Assembly: GCA_030620095.1 (NCBI GenBank)
Contig: JAUTXW010003817.1
Coordinates: forward strand, 476,501 to 540,500
DNA: 64,000 bases
From: Kuschelorhynchus macadamiae
Taxonomy: Eukaryota > Arthropoda > Insecta > Coleoptera > Curculionidae
Reading direction: 5' to 3'
Part shown: piece after piece, positions 25,023 through 34,954 of the stretch
Numbering within the stretch: the first letter of the stretch is position 1
How the letters are laid out: each line of letters opens with the position of its first letter
Translations under genes and position numbers: made by a program
The notes under the pieces: generated by a model
The model's input: the letters and a program-made list of their open reading frames with translations, nothing else
The model's database searches: none
What the model was told of the DNA's origin: nothing

Positions 25023-25235
<213 letters not shown>

Positions 25236-25237
<2 letters not shown>

Positions 25238-25455
25238 TATTTTTTATTTGTTATTGCTTCCTAATATATTGGAATTTTTTCTTAATTATTGAATTTATTG
25301 GACTAAATTTATGACCGACATATGATAGATTTTAATGAATTATAGTGTATGGCTCGCCCTGGCGGGCTTAGTCAGTATTATTTTTCATCACAGTCCTCGC
25401 ATCTAAGTTTTCTCGGTGTGTAGATAAAATACTAATATAGTATAATGTTTTTTAG
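25236..25455. other. End of attractin intron
   Basis: Non-coding; ends TTTTTTAG at 25448-25455, the acceptor of the transmembrane exon. Confidence 0.7.
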
Positions 25456-25582
25456 ATGTTTCTTGCTTTTGCTTCTAGTCGCCGCAGTTTTATGGAAAAT
25501 AAAGCAACGTTATGATATGTATAGACGCCGACAAAGGCTGTTTGTAGAAATGGAGCAAATGGCATCTAGGCCTTTTTCGCAA
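25456..25582 (+). CDS. Atrn: Attractin exon: transmembrane helix and MASRPF motif
   Basis: After one base completing Ser, the exon reads CFLLLLLVAAVLWKIKQ, a hydrophobic transmembrane segment with a basic stop-transfer stretch (RYDMYRRRQR), then EMEQMASRPFSQ. Vertebrate attractin has CFLSLLLVAAVVWKIKQ and QMASRPFA at the same places. MASRPF is shared with MEGF8 and is implicated in binding the ubiquitin ligase Mahogunin. The acceptor is AG at 25454-25455 and the donor GTAAGT at 25583. It ends in phase 0, joining GTA at 27279. Confidence 0.97.
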
Positions 25583-27278
25583 GTAAGTGTATTATTTTAT
25601 ATACTTAGCTATATTTGGTCTTAAAAAGTATACTTTAATTGAGAAATAATCTATGAAAATAGTAATTGTATAGTTTGGAAACATAATTAAAAAAAGATGT
25701 GGCAGTTAAATAATCAAAAATAGAAATGTTTGTAAAACATTTGACCACCAATTACATTGTTAATCCCCTTTCCCAAAATCTTCATCCATCAGGAACGACC
25801 AAACAAAATGCAGGAAGTTACCTTTAAAGACCAATTCTTTAACTCTAAACAATACTTCTGGCCTTGAAAGTATATCAACTTAAAACTCTCAACTATTTGA
25901 TACAAAACTGATATCTTTACCTATTGTTGGAAAAGAGCTCCTGGTTTCCAATGTTCTCTGCTAACTTTGAATGAGTCTCGTTTCTTTCAATTATTTAATA
26001 TATAATCGAAGGTGAAGTTTTTACCTTATAATACTAGCACTTGTAGTAGTAGTAGTAATAGTATGAAGGACATAATATCAACATTTTTTTACCTGAAAGA
26101 ATTTTTATCAGCATTCCTTTGGATCTCTAGCAATTTATAGTATGTTATAGTTAATGTTAGCCTTATGGGATCTACTGTTTCTGGACATGTCCTTCGTTAA
26201 TTACAATGGCGGACTACTAGCTAGGCAGCCTTGACCTGATCTAAAGGCATCATTTAGGTCGCCCCATATCTTCGCAGTGTTAGTCACTCTCCAGCCACCC
26301 ACAGTCCGAACTTTCTGGTTTTTTTATGCGAAGGTCTTCATATTATACACTAGTTATTGACGCCAATATTTTTTGGAAAAGCTGTTTGTTATAAGAATCA
26401 GGTCAAAAAAAAATAAAAGAAAATTCACATATGACATATGGGTTTAACATAATATACATATATATGATTTGTTTTATTTGATTTATTTTTTCTTTTCATG
26501 GTAGGAGATGCCAAATTTGTAGAATTTTTTTTTCTCTATACATTTTTTTAAACTATGCAGGGTAATCCTAGTAAGGCAGTTTTTTTAAAATCGAAAATAT
26601 TTTTTTATTTCAGAAACTATTTATATTTTTAGAAAATGGCAAAATACGTCGAACCTTGTCTTTAGTATAACTATCCTCATTCAGTCTACTAACAAATAAC
26701 AATATTTAGCAGTTACGATAGCCTTGTACTCGTTAACACTCGTAGAGTCGCCCAATAGATGTATGTTGCTATCTCCATTTAAAGGTATATGTTTATATTT
26801 AAACAGAATATCATCTAACTGCTGGAAAACCGCCGACACAAAGAGGTATTTTGTACATCACATCCAAAGAGACCATTAAAAATTAATTTTCATGAATATT
26901 TTAAGATTCTACTGTAGAGAACGGTAGGTTGTTTTACACCGTAACCCCTCCGCGGCCCTCTCGACATGAATGTATGGATCTATAACCCGAAATAGTCATC
27001 AAAGCAACATTTCTATCATTAATATAATATGAGGCTTTGAATGTTAAATTACACTATTAACAAGCTTTTCATAAACGGTCATAAAAGATAATTCAATTTT
27101 CATTTAAATTTTTCTAACCGCTTATCAGTTTTATACAGTCTTTAGTTCCTGCCCAAATGAAAATCGTTTTTGTTTTATATAGGTAATATGTGCTAGGTTC
27201 TAATACTGGTATTAAAGAACAGATAAACTTATTGTTTTTTTCCTTTAAGATATGTTTTAGAAAATTGCCCCATTTTAG
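25583..27278. other. Attractin intron, 1.7 kb
   Basis: Starts GTAAGT, ends CATTTTAG. No coding signal inside. 26180-26340 is somewhat GC-richer but unrecognised. Confidence 0.7.
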
Positions 27279-27432
27279 GTATTAGTAGAAATGGAAAAAC
27301 AGAAGCCAGTGGATATAGTAGAATTAAACAAGAGAGAAAGAAAGAAAAAAGACGTTCCAAGTCCTATTGCTTTAGAACCTTGCGAAGGTAGCAGAGCAGC
27401 TGTGTTGAGTTTATTGGTAAGATTACCAACAG
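27279..27432 (+). CDS. Atrn: Attractin exon: cytoplasmic tail
   Basis: Encodes VLVEMEKQKPVDIVELNK, a basic run (RERKKKD), then VPSPIALEPCEGSRAAVLSL and LVRLPTG. The IALEPC ... AAVLS-(F/L)VRLP string is the most conserved part of the attractin cytoplasmic tail. Vertebrate tails have an acidic segment (TDEEPPDL) where this one is lysine-rich. The acceptor is AG at 27277-27278 and the donor GTAAGA at 27433; it ends in phase 1 (ACA G), which GT at 41067 completes to Gly. Confidence 0.96.
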
Positions 27433-28150
27433 GTAAGATTTTTCAATACTCTGTCGAATAAAACACCCACATAATAAATTTTTGCGCCTAACGCGCAGAC
27501 ACATTTATTAGCTTAAGTTTATTTAAAATCCGTAAATAACTAAAGGTGCCCGGGGAAAGGCAAGGAGGGGAATAACCATAGGCTCCTGGTGGGTGGCAGG
27601 GAGGGGGCGCTTGGTCTCCTATATTTTGGAAAATGTGCTCTCTTCGCTGAACTTACGTACTAAATGCGCACCACGCTCCTGTATTTGAATATTGTTGTCC
27701 CTCCTTGGGAATGGTTGTAGGGACGCCCTAGTAAATAACATTAAATAATTTATTGTCATTAATCTTTTGAATGTTTTAGGCAGGTATGTAGGTTTACGGT
27801 TTGTTAAATCCGAACAGCACCCCTGAGAATTTGATTTTAGCCCGTTGCTGTTGGAGCGGTCCTCATCAGGTGCTAAGCACAATAGTTATTTATACAAAGT
27901 TTAACTCTGCTTGTGATTGAATCAGGAACCTACACTTGGACGACACGAAAAATATTAGAATATTAATAAATTACAATATAATATTTCATAGGAAATACAT
28001 AATTGATATTTGACAAGCAGAACATTTATAAAAAGGGTCAGTGAACGCAAATTTAGTTACACGAAAAATTTTACCTGTAGAATGCAACAAAACAATTGAA
28101 TTTACTAGAAAGGATAGAAATAAAAAAGACAAAAATAACAATACATTATT
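27433..28150. other. Attractin last intron, 5' part
   Basis: Includes a GC-richer patch (27540-27870) with an open minus-strand stretch (27882-27619) that I do not recognise. It may be the end of an unidentified repeat. Otherwise AT-rich. Confidence 0.4.
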
Positions 28151-28229
28151 AAAAAATCAGTTCCACCTAAATCAGTAGTGATTTATAGGGATTTATACAC
28201 CCTTTGACCCTGAGGGATCTGCCCACATG

Positions 28230-28420
28230 TGCTATGCTTTTTTAAACCTAAATAAAATCTGTCTAACCCAACTTTATTACCCATACAAGCGGGTTTGACC
28301 CAGCTTTATGACCCAAATAAATCGTCTCTAACCCAACTATGTGACAATTTAGACCTAATAAATATTCATCTAACCTAACCAGTTAGCCCCTTTGTAACCC
28401 AACCAATTTTGTAAGCATGA
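28230..28420. repeat. Degenerate short tandem repeat (TAACCCAAC type)
   Basis: CTAACCCAACTTTATTACCC (about 28262), TGACCCAGCTTTATGACCC (28296), CTAACCCAACTATGTGAC (28331), CTAACCTAACCAGTTAG (28373) and TAACCCAACCAA (28396) recur every 35-60 bp with AAATAAATC / AATAAATATTC spacers. Confidence 0.65.
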
Positions 28421-29153
28421 GTTTTATTATACTTGTTTAAAGCAATGGACGAGAGAAAAAGAAAATTGTCCGATTTACCGATTTTTAGTATTCGATTGTT
28501 TTAAAGGAAACCAAAGAAAAACTGCCCGTTAAAAAATGATGGAGTCAAACAAGCTGCAGTGTTATATATTTATGTAAGAGATTTCTCAGATGTCGAACTG
28601 TAGTTCAATAAATGTGAAATAAAATTGTATATTTATAGATATAAGTTGGTTTCAATTTCACATTATTCCCTGTAATGTAAACTGTACGTTTTGAATACAG
28701 AATATAAAATATTATTCCGACCATTGCAAGCTCATATCTTAACTTTACTTTACTGAGTTATTAGATATTTTAGACACCTTAATATATACCAAAGTTTTCA
28801 ACAGTATAGGGTGTATATCCTACTATGAGTAATATACAGAGGATACATATTTCGTGTGTTGTAAATAGCACTTACGTCACTCTGTTAGGATTAGAATGTT
28901 TTGTGAGAATGAAGATATGCGTCATAAGTTCTGCTCTTATCCACTTAAGAAATATAAGAAAACTGTTGAGAGGTAAAAATTGTTCAAAATTCATCTTTTT
29001 TCTCGGAGGTATGTCTTAGTTTATGAGACCTTCAATACACACATAACACAATACATACAACGTAACTACGTGACAAATCTTCGTTTTTATGTTTGGTTGA
29101 AAATTCAGACTGATGATCTCTCCATGTCTGCAAGATAACCACTTCTTCATCAC
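28421..29153. other. Intron sequence, nothing recognised
   Basis: No coding or repeat signature recognised. Confidence 0.4.

Positions 29154-29207
<54 letters not shown>
29154..29207. repeat. (TA)n microsatellite
   Basis: About 53 bp, ending at the first base of the inverted Penelope terminus. Confidence 0.97.
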
Positions 29208-29209
<2 letters not shown>

Positions 29210-29238
29210 GTGTTTTCATTCCGGGTTACCTACAAAAA

Positions 29239-30489
29239 ATGCAGGATATCCTACAAGACAATTGTTATAGGCCTGTTCCAAGGGACCCGACAACGTACCT
29301 AGAAAAAACAACTAAAAATAAAATAAAAAGTTCACCAATAAACCCCGAAATTCAACAAAAAATCATACCACGGGAAAAGTCGAGCAGATGTCCTAAACTC
29401 TATGGTTTACCAAAAATACACAAACCAGGGGCGCCTATCAGACCTATTGTTAGTGCTGTTAATTCGCCGCTACAAAAACTGGAGAAATACCTTTCTGAAA
29501 TTATGCAACCAACTGTAGAAAAAGCTGATTCATTTGTAAAAAACTCGGACCATTTCACTCGAATTATACGAGATATCGTTCTTGAAAAAAACGATATCAT
29601 AGCAAGCCTAGATGTCAGATCGTTATATCCCAGTATTCCCATCGACGAAGCATTGGACAAGATTGCTATGAACGAGGATTTCCAGGCACATATAATAGAA
29701 CTCTCGGAGCATTGCCTCAAAAATACTTATTTTTCTTTCAACGGGCAAATGTATAAACAAATGGATGGTGCTCCAATGGGGTCCTCGCTATCACCAGTAG
29801 TCGCGAATTTATTTATGATATACTTCGAGAAAGAAGCTCTTGAGAAAGCAAGTTTAAAACCCAAATTATGGATTCGTTATGTGGATGACATATTTATTAT
29901 ATGGCAACATGGTCATGCAGAGCTCGAAAAATTTCTGACTCACGTAAATTCAATCCACCCCAGAATACAATTTACTCTAGAGTTAGAGGTAAACAACAAA
30001 CTACCATTTTTAGATGTTTTGGTCACAAAACTACATAACGGACATTTCGAATACACCGTGTATAGAAAACCAACACATACAGACAGATATTTAAATGCAA
30101 AATCACATCATCACCCAGCACAAATTCAAGCTGTGGCAAATACTCTAATATCTAGATCCGTGCGACTAACTGAAACACAAGAAAGATTAAAGAAAAATGG
30201 CTACACAAATCGCACCATAGAGAAAGCTATTAATGTACAGGTTTCCCGAACAACGAACAACAAAAAATATGAACCGGGAAAGCAACGAGTAGTCTTACCA
30301 TATGAAAAAGGCACAACAGACAGAATCGGAAGAATTATGAGGAAACACAACATACAAAAAATACACACGCCACAAACGACTATAGGTAAACTACTCGGAA
30401 ACCCAAAAGATAAAATCAAACTGGAAAACCACGGAGTGTACAGTATTCCGTGCCAGGACTGTGAAAAGTTGAAAAACAAGGTGATTTGA
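29239..30489 (+). CDS. Penelope-like reverse transcriptase, truncated GIY-YIG
   Basis: 416 residues. Order: template-binding region LYGLPKIHKPGAPIRPIVS (54-72); palm motif LDVRSLYPSIP (124-134, catalytic Asp125); MDGAPMGSSLSP (175-186); RYVDDIFIIW (213-222, catalytic Asp216 and Asp217); LPFLDV (255-260). Near the end GVYSIPCQDC (399-408) begins the GIY-YIG endonuclease, but the frame then stops; most of that nuclease is deleted. Full Penelope proteins are nearly twice as long, so the N-terminus is also missing; the ATG at 29239 is merely the first in frame. Role by family: target-primed reverse transcription. The RT frame is open, but the nuclease and N-terminus are not complete. Confidence 0.95.
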   Translation: MQDILQDNCYRPVPRDPTTYLEKTTKNKIKSSPINPEIQQKIIPREKSSRCPKLYGLPKIHKPGAPIRPIVSAVNSPLQKLEKYLSEIMQPTVEKADSFVKNSDHFTRIIRDIVLEKNDIIASLDVRSLYPSIPIDEALDKIAMNEDFQAHIIELSEHCLKNTYFSFNGQMYKQMDGAPMGSSLSPVVANLFMIYFEKEALEKASLKPKLWIRYVDDIFIIWQHGHAELEKFLTHVNSIHPRIQFTLELEVNNKLPFLDVLVTKLHNGHFEYTVYRKPTHTDRYLNAKSHHHPAQIQAVANTLISRSVRLTETQERLKKNGYTNRTIEKAINVQVSRTTNNKKYEPGKQRVVLPYEKGTTDRIGRIMRKHNIQKIHTPQTTIGKLLGNPKDKIKLENHGVYSIPCQDCEKLKNKVI

Positions 30490-30490
30490 A

Positions 30491-30663
30491 TAAAAGGGAC
30501 GAATCATTAAAACTACCAACAGTATGGAAGACAATAATCGACAAATCTAAAATCGCAAAAACTCAAGCGCAATTAGCGCAACAACAGCAGCACCATCCGG
30601 AAAACATAAATAACGACCAACGCCTGCGCAGATATAACCTTCGGCCCCGAGTGGGGGTATAAA
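30491..30663 (+). pseudogene. C-terminal end of the Penelope ORF, out of frame
   Basis: A frame continuing past the 30489 stop reads LNKRDESLKLPTVWKTII, a QAQLAQQQQ run, and RRYNLRPRVGV before a TAA overlapping the TATA box (30658-30665). It resembles the segment that follows GIY-YIG in Penelope proteins. With the upstream frame ending at GVYSIPCQDC, about 80 residues of endonuclease appear to be deleted at the junction. Confidence 0.75.
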
Positions 30664-30694
30664 AGGAAGCGGCGCAGTCACCAACTCTTCAGTC
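30658..30694 (+). promoter_or_regulatory. Penelope pLTR core promoter: TATA box and initiator
   Basis: TATAAAAG at 30658-30665, then TCAGTC at 30689-30694, a match to the arthropod initiator TCAGT. The distance from the first T to the initiator A (30691) is 33 nt, the usual TATA-to-start spacing for RNA polymerase II. The 10.47-kb copy starts 1-3 nt downstream of this A. Confidence 0.75.
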
Positions 30695-30717
30695 TCTATT
30701 CGGACGCGAGAAAGAAA

Positions 30718-30757
30718 GCTTCGAAAATGCCAAGTGTGATTTTGGCGAAACGTCAGC
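30718..30757 (+). ncRNA. Hammerhead-ribozyme-like core in the pLTR
   Basis: CTTCGAAAAT, then GCCAA-loop-TTGGC (a stem-II-like hairpin), then GAAAC and GTC. The GAAA half and stem II fit a hammerhead; the CUGAUGA half is represented only by a poor match. Penelope-like elements are known to carry hammerhead motifs in their pLTRs. This copy may be degenerate or only similar. Confidence 0.4.
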
Positions 30758-30846
30758 AAAACTGTTCTTTTCAGAACGACAGTAGTGAACGGATGTACAC
30801 CCGGAATGAAAACACATTGTATTTTTCCATCCGTGAAGGAGTAAAA

Positions 30847-30848
<2 letters not shown>

Positions 30849-30932
<84 letters not shown>
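30849..30932. repeat. (TA)n microsatellite
   Basis: About 84 bp, between the Penelope end and the mariner-like element. Confidence 0.97.
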
Positions 30933-30935
<3 letters not shown>

Positions 30936-31369
30936 CTTTTAATGAAATTAAGAAAATTCTGTTAAATATATACAGGGTGGGGATTTTAAATGGAACGCTG
31001 CTTATAGCGGATCCGGGAATAAAATTTCTTGCGTTTTTGCATGTAAACAAAAACTGGGGCCCCAAAGGGGGGCGCAGCCCTAAGCAAGTTTTTTTTTTCA
31101 AATTGGAAGAAACCTTGTGGCAACTTTTTTGAAAGCTTATTGAAAAAGGATTTTGCCATTAATATTTTTTTTGACATCTTTCAAACCACGTGTCAGAAAT
31201 TTATTAAAAACCAATTTTTAAATATAACAATAAAACTAAAAAAAAACTTTTCTAGTGTAAAAATTGTTGAAAATGTGCCCCATAAACTTGTTGGCACAGA
31301 CCCAAATGATGGTAGAATTTTTCCCTTACTCGCTCCGAAACTTCTGGCGTGATTAAACGCTTGTCTGCT

Positions 31370-31832
31370 CTAATTCTTGCCTTCAAATCTTCTAGATTTT
31401 TCAGGTCTGGCTACATAAACCGTTCTTTTTAAATCATCCCGTAAGAAAAAATATAAGGGTGTCATATCCGGGGATCGGAGCGGCCACTCTATAAATCCTC
31501 GCGGTCCTATCCTATTTGGAAATGCAATATTTAAGAACTCTCTTACATTTCTTGCAAAGTGGGGAGCGGCTCCATCCTGTTGAAAAAAAATCCTTGGATC
31601 TAGATTTCTATTATTAGGGAATATTATTTGCAGATGTGGTATTAAAAATATTTTGGAAAAAATGTAGAGGTCTGCATTTAAGTTGTCCTCAAAAAATAAT
31701 GGACCAATTATTCTGTCTTCTATTATTCCAGCCCGAACATTCATTCTTCTTTTTCCTTTTCTCCAATTCCCCTAACAATCCAATGAGGATTTTCGTCTGC
31801 ATAATACCGGCAATTTTGACGATTAACCTAAA
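31370..31832 (-). pseudogene. Mariner-like transposase, C-terminal catalytic part
   Basis: From about 31832 the minus strand reads NRQNCRYYADENPHW, then (31744-31370) MNVRAGIIEDRIIGPLFF, FFQQDGAAPHFARNVREFL with the second catalytic Asp, and IEWPLRSPDMTPLYFFL with the third; relatives read SPDLTPLDFFLW. The frame breaks in the last part. This is the IS630/Tc1/mariner branch with aspartate as third residue, widespread in arthropods. Confidence 0.88.
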
Positions 31833-32478
31833 ATGGAGGTTAGTTAAGGGGACTTAATAGGTTTGATTTCGTCTTGCATAGGGTCCTTGTCAACGAAAAA
31901 GGAATTTGGGGGTTCGTGAGGTGTAAATGGGGACAAAATTGCAACAATTCATGAATATATGACATTGTATCTTGCCCATTTGGAGCCAAATGTTAATCAA
32001 AACAATCGATCAATTGTCATCAGAACATTAGGTTAATCTCTCTCATTAACAGCATTATTTACGTTTCATTATTTAAATTTTGGAAGTTGATTTTTTTTCT
32101 GTGATTTATTTTGTCAAAATAAAAATATTCGTTTGATTTGGGTATGAATTTTAAGAAAGCTAAAATTGATGCTTTGTTTTCGTCCATCAAAATATTCACA
32201 ATGTGTGAGTTAATATTGCTCTAGTTTTTGTAATAAACAAAAAAATACAAATCAATCGTTTTACTAAAGGTATAAATAAAATTGTAATTACTTTTTTGCA
32301 ACAAACCGTTCTACAAAAAAAAACCTTTTAATGCGAGGACTGTTACTTCTGTCAGCTGTGAAAAAAAAACACATTCGACGTTACACAGTTTAGTACAATG
32401 TAATATTAAGTAAGCGGGGGTCTACTGCAAAAAAATCGTCAAATGGTTTACAGGACAAAAAATTTGCGAAACTTTGGT
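31833..32478. other. Sequence splitting the mariner-like transposase
   Basis: About 640 bp separate the two halves of the transposase and have no recognised coding content. Probably an insertion; no clear terminal repeats were found. Confidence 0.5.
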
Positions 32479-33066
32479 TTAGAGGTTCAAGACTTTGCCT
32501 AATGATTGCTTAGAATAAGGGTTAAATTCCTTTGAAACATAAATACATTTCTGTTTAACTTTCAAACTTACTTGATCCTCTAAAGTAAACGTTGCTTCGT
32601 CAGAAAAAAGTATCGAACCTATTTCAATTTGTCGGTTGTCCAATGCGGCCATCATGACTTCCCAAAATCCTATCCTTCTATCTAAATCATCCTCCAATAA
32701 CTCTTGTACTGGCTGCATTTTAAATGGCTTTATGCCAGCAGATTTTGTGATCTTTAATATTGTTTTATGATCAATATTGTGGTCACGAGATAATTGCCTT
32801 GCTGGTGTAATTGGGTTTTCTTGATAACTCAAAAGGATAACTAATTTAGTCTCATCTCATACTTTTGGGATTCTTTTTCGAGGAACATGTCTTACATGAC
32901 CCAAATCTCTAAATTGCTTTTCAATTTTGCTAACTGTACTTCGCGACAAAGGTAAATCTGGATGACATTCATGAAACAAAACAGCAACTTCTTCTTGACT
33001 TCGTTTTCTTTCTCCATACCCGATCATCATCAGTATTTCGATTTTTCAAGTTTCAGTTAAACACAT
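32479..33066 (-). pseudogene. Mariner-like transposase, N-terminal and first catalytic part
   Basis: From an ATG at 33066 the minus strand reads a helix-turn-helix region with RSQEEVAVLFHECHPDLPL and STVSKIEKQFRDLGHV. After a stop it continues in frame (32832-32479) with PARQLSRDHNIDHKTILKI and SILFSDEATFTLEDQ, which contains the first catalytic Asp. Together with 31370-31832 all three acidic residues survive, but stops and an insertion inactivate the gene. Confidence 0.85.
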
Positions 33067-33927
33067 CTTTAAAATATAATCAAAGATTTAAACATTTTAA
33101 ATTACTTTACACACAACGCAATTAACGATATTAAAAGCGTATGATGTAAAAAGTACTTTTGTTCGGGGCGCAATATCAAAGAAGTGTATAAAATTATTAC
33201 TTTTCTTCCGTAAAAAATGCAAATACAAATTAAAGTTAATCTATTTATTTATTTACTAAGCACTGTTTAAACAGTGGTAATATCGGCATTTTGACAATTC
33301 GTTACTATGACAATACAAATTGCTAAGCACTGCCGCCTACTTAAAACTTTTACTGGTGCCGCTCAAAGGATGGACTACTTCCATTTAACATACATTGTCT
33401 ATTTCTGTTACGTCATTTCATATCCCTCGGCCAACTATGATTGATCCTGATTTTGTTTTTTACATTGGATCATCGAGCTATACCTTAAGATACTAATAAT
33501 TACTCCGCATGGCACTCATAAACTACTGTACATCAACACATCCCAGTAGGCTGTGGCCAGCAGCCATATGCATCCGCAATGACGTCAGTTCCGCGGCAAA
33601 AGAATTTAAGGAGCTAGTCTTTAAGTGCCGTTGACTGAAGCAACGCTGGTGCCTAGAATTATTGAAAAAATGCATTGGCGTTCAAAAACAAACTTTTTCC
33701 TTTTTCAATAAGTTTTCAAAAAAGTTGCCACAAAAAGTGTCTTCCAATTTGAAAAAAAAAAGTTGCTTAGGGCTGCGCCCTCCCCCCCCCTTTGAAGCCC
33801 CAGTTTTTATTTACATAACAAAAATGAAGCCTATAAAAAATCTTTGGATACCTATTTCAGGATTTTAGAGAAAACTTATTCCCGGATCCGCTATAAGCAG
33901 CGTTCCATTTAAAATCCCCACCCTGTA

Positions 33928-34555
33928 TATTTTCTCTCACTTCTCCCATATATTCAAATATTCATATATATACTCATAGTGATATCCTTAGATCTGTGTG
34001 TGGGTGGTTAGCTACTAGGTAAATCATTACAAATGTGATTTGGTTCAAAGTTGAAAACATCATTGACACAACATCTCCAACTTTCCAGCTTTTCGGTACT
34101 CGTGGATAACCGTTACATCATTCGATGCAGAAAATGGGTGGCCCGTTAATAAAAGATGCTTAGCAAATGCCGATTTTATCTCCATAATGCCCGTGTTTTT
34201 ATATTTACTAACCAAATTAACGTGCTCCTGAACTGTGGTATCTTGTATCTCCTATGGTTAAAGCTGTAACTAGGTGTCAAAGTATAAATGAAAACCCTGT
34301 ACACATATGTACAATGTTATCCAACTAGGACTAGACAAGCCGATTTTCCTCGCCATGGGTTTGTTGAGTTGGAAAATCAAAATAACCACAAGTGAACATC
34401 AAATAAAACTGCTAAAGTGATATAATTTATTTTAATAAAGTCGATTTTTCTCACTTCAAGGTTTCTATTTTCGACGAATAAGCAACTTTAAATTAACTTT
34501 TAAAAGTGAAATTAATTGGTATTTGTTTTTGTATAATTTATATCTTATTGCTGAA
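33928..34555. other. Intron sequence, nothing recognised
   Basis: No coding or repeat signature. Confidence 0.4.
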
Positions 34556-34559
34556 TTGA

Positions 34560-34935
34560 ACATTCCACATACATTATTATACATTATGTTCACTGTAAAC
34601 AGAAAAATGCGCACATAAAACACAAACGTAAGAAACTATTTTAATAATATGCTCGATATGTCCTCCATTATCTTCAAAACAGACCTGATATCCTCTTTTC
34701 AATCTTTTCAGAGAGTTTCTTATAATATTTTGATTCTGATTAATTCGATTAATTTCATTTTTAAAATTTGCATGAAAGGTATAACAGGTCTCAATTAAAT
34801 GGTTTGCATAATTGGATTCGGTTTTTACTTTGATGAAACATTTATACTGCTCATCTATTCTTTTACCAAAATATCTGCCTGTTTGACCCGTATAAGGTTT
34901 GTCACAATCTCCACAATTTGGTTGCTATACACCTG
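34560..34935 (-). pseudogene. GIY-YIG endonuclease fragment, Penelope-type
   Basis: The minus strand reads CGDCDKPYTGQTGRYFGKRI, then YANHLIETCYTF. This is the central part of the GIY-YIG nuclease of Penelope-like elements (YIGQTGR with the catalytic Arg). The GIY strand itself is not visible. It is close to the fragment at 40463-40648 and is not the piece deleted from the 29.2-kb element, whose junction sequence differs. Confidence 0.8.
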
Positions 34936-34954
34936 ATTTATTATTTTTAATGTA

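Larger units (their letters stand above)
29208..30848 (+). mobile_element. Penelope-like retroelement, 5'-truncated, with downstream pLTR
   Basis: Layout: a 19-bp inverted copy of the element's terminal sequence (29208-29226), the RT-encoding frame (29239-30489), a short out-of-frame end of the ORF (30491-30663), then the pLTR with TATA box, initiator and terminal ACCCGGAATGAAAACACAT (30799-30817), and about 30 bp before another (TA)n array. Penelope-like elements commonly carry such 5' truncations, tandem pLTRs and inverted end pieces. It lies in the last attractin intron, in sense orientation. Confidence 0.92.
30973..33925 (-). mobile_element. Mariner-like element with long inverted termini
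   Basis: Starts CAGGGTGGGGATTTTAAATG and ends with its exact inverse (CACCCTG at 33925), each flanked by TA (30971-30972, 33926-33927), the target duplication of the Tc1/mariner superfamily. The outer ~55 bp of the two ends are identical. Similarity continues with indels for about 200 bp, through GGGCGCAGCCCTAAGCAA and AGTTGCCACAA / TTGTGGCAAC. Transposase fragments lie inside on the minus strand. Length 2953 bp, partly from an insertion of about 640 bp. Confidence 0.93.

Noticed and set aside
27840..27880. Minus-strand CTGATGAGGACC ... possible hammerhead
   Set aside because: No GAAA follows a stem, and the pairing of GACCGC with downstream bases is poor.
29400..30479. Minus-strand open frames within the Penelope RT gene
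   Set aside because: They are antisense shadows of the 416-codon RT frame.
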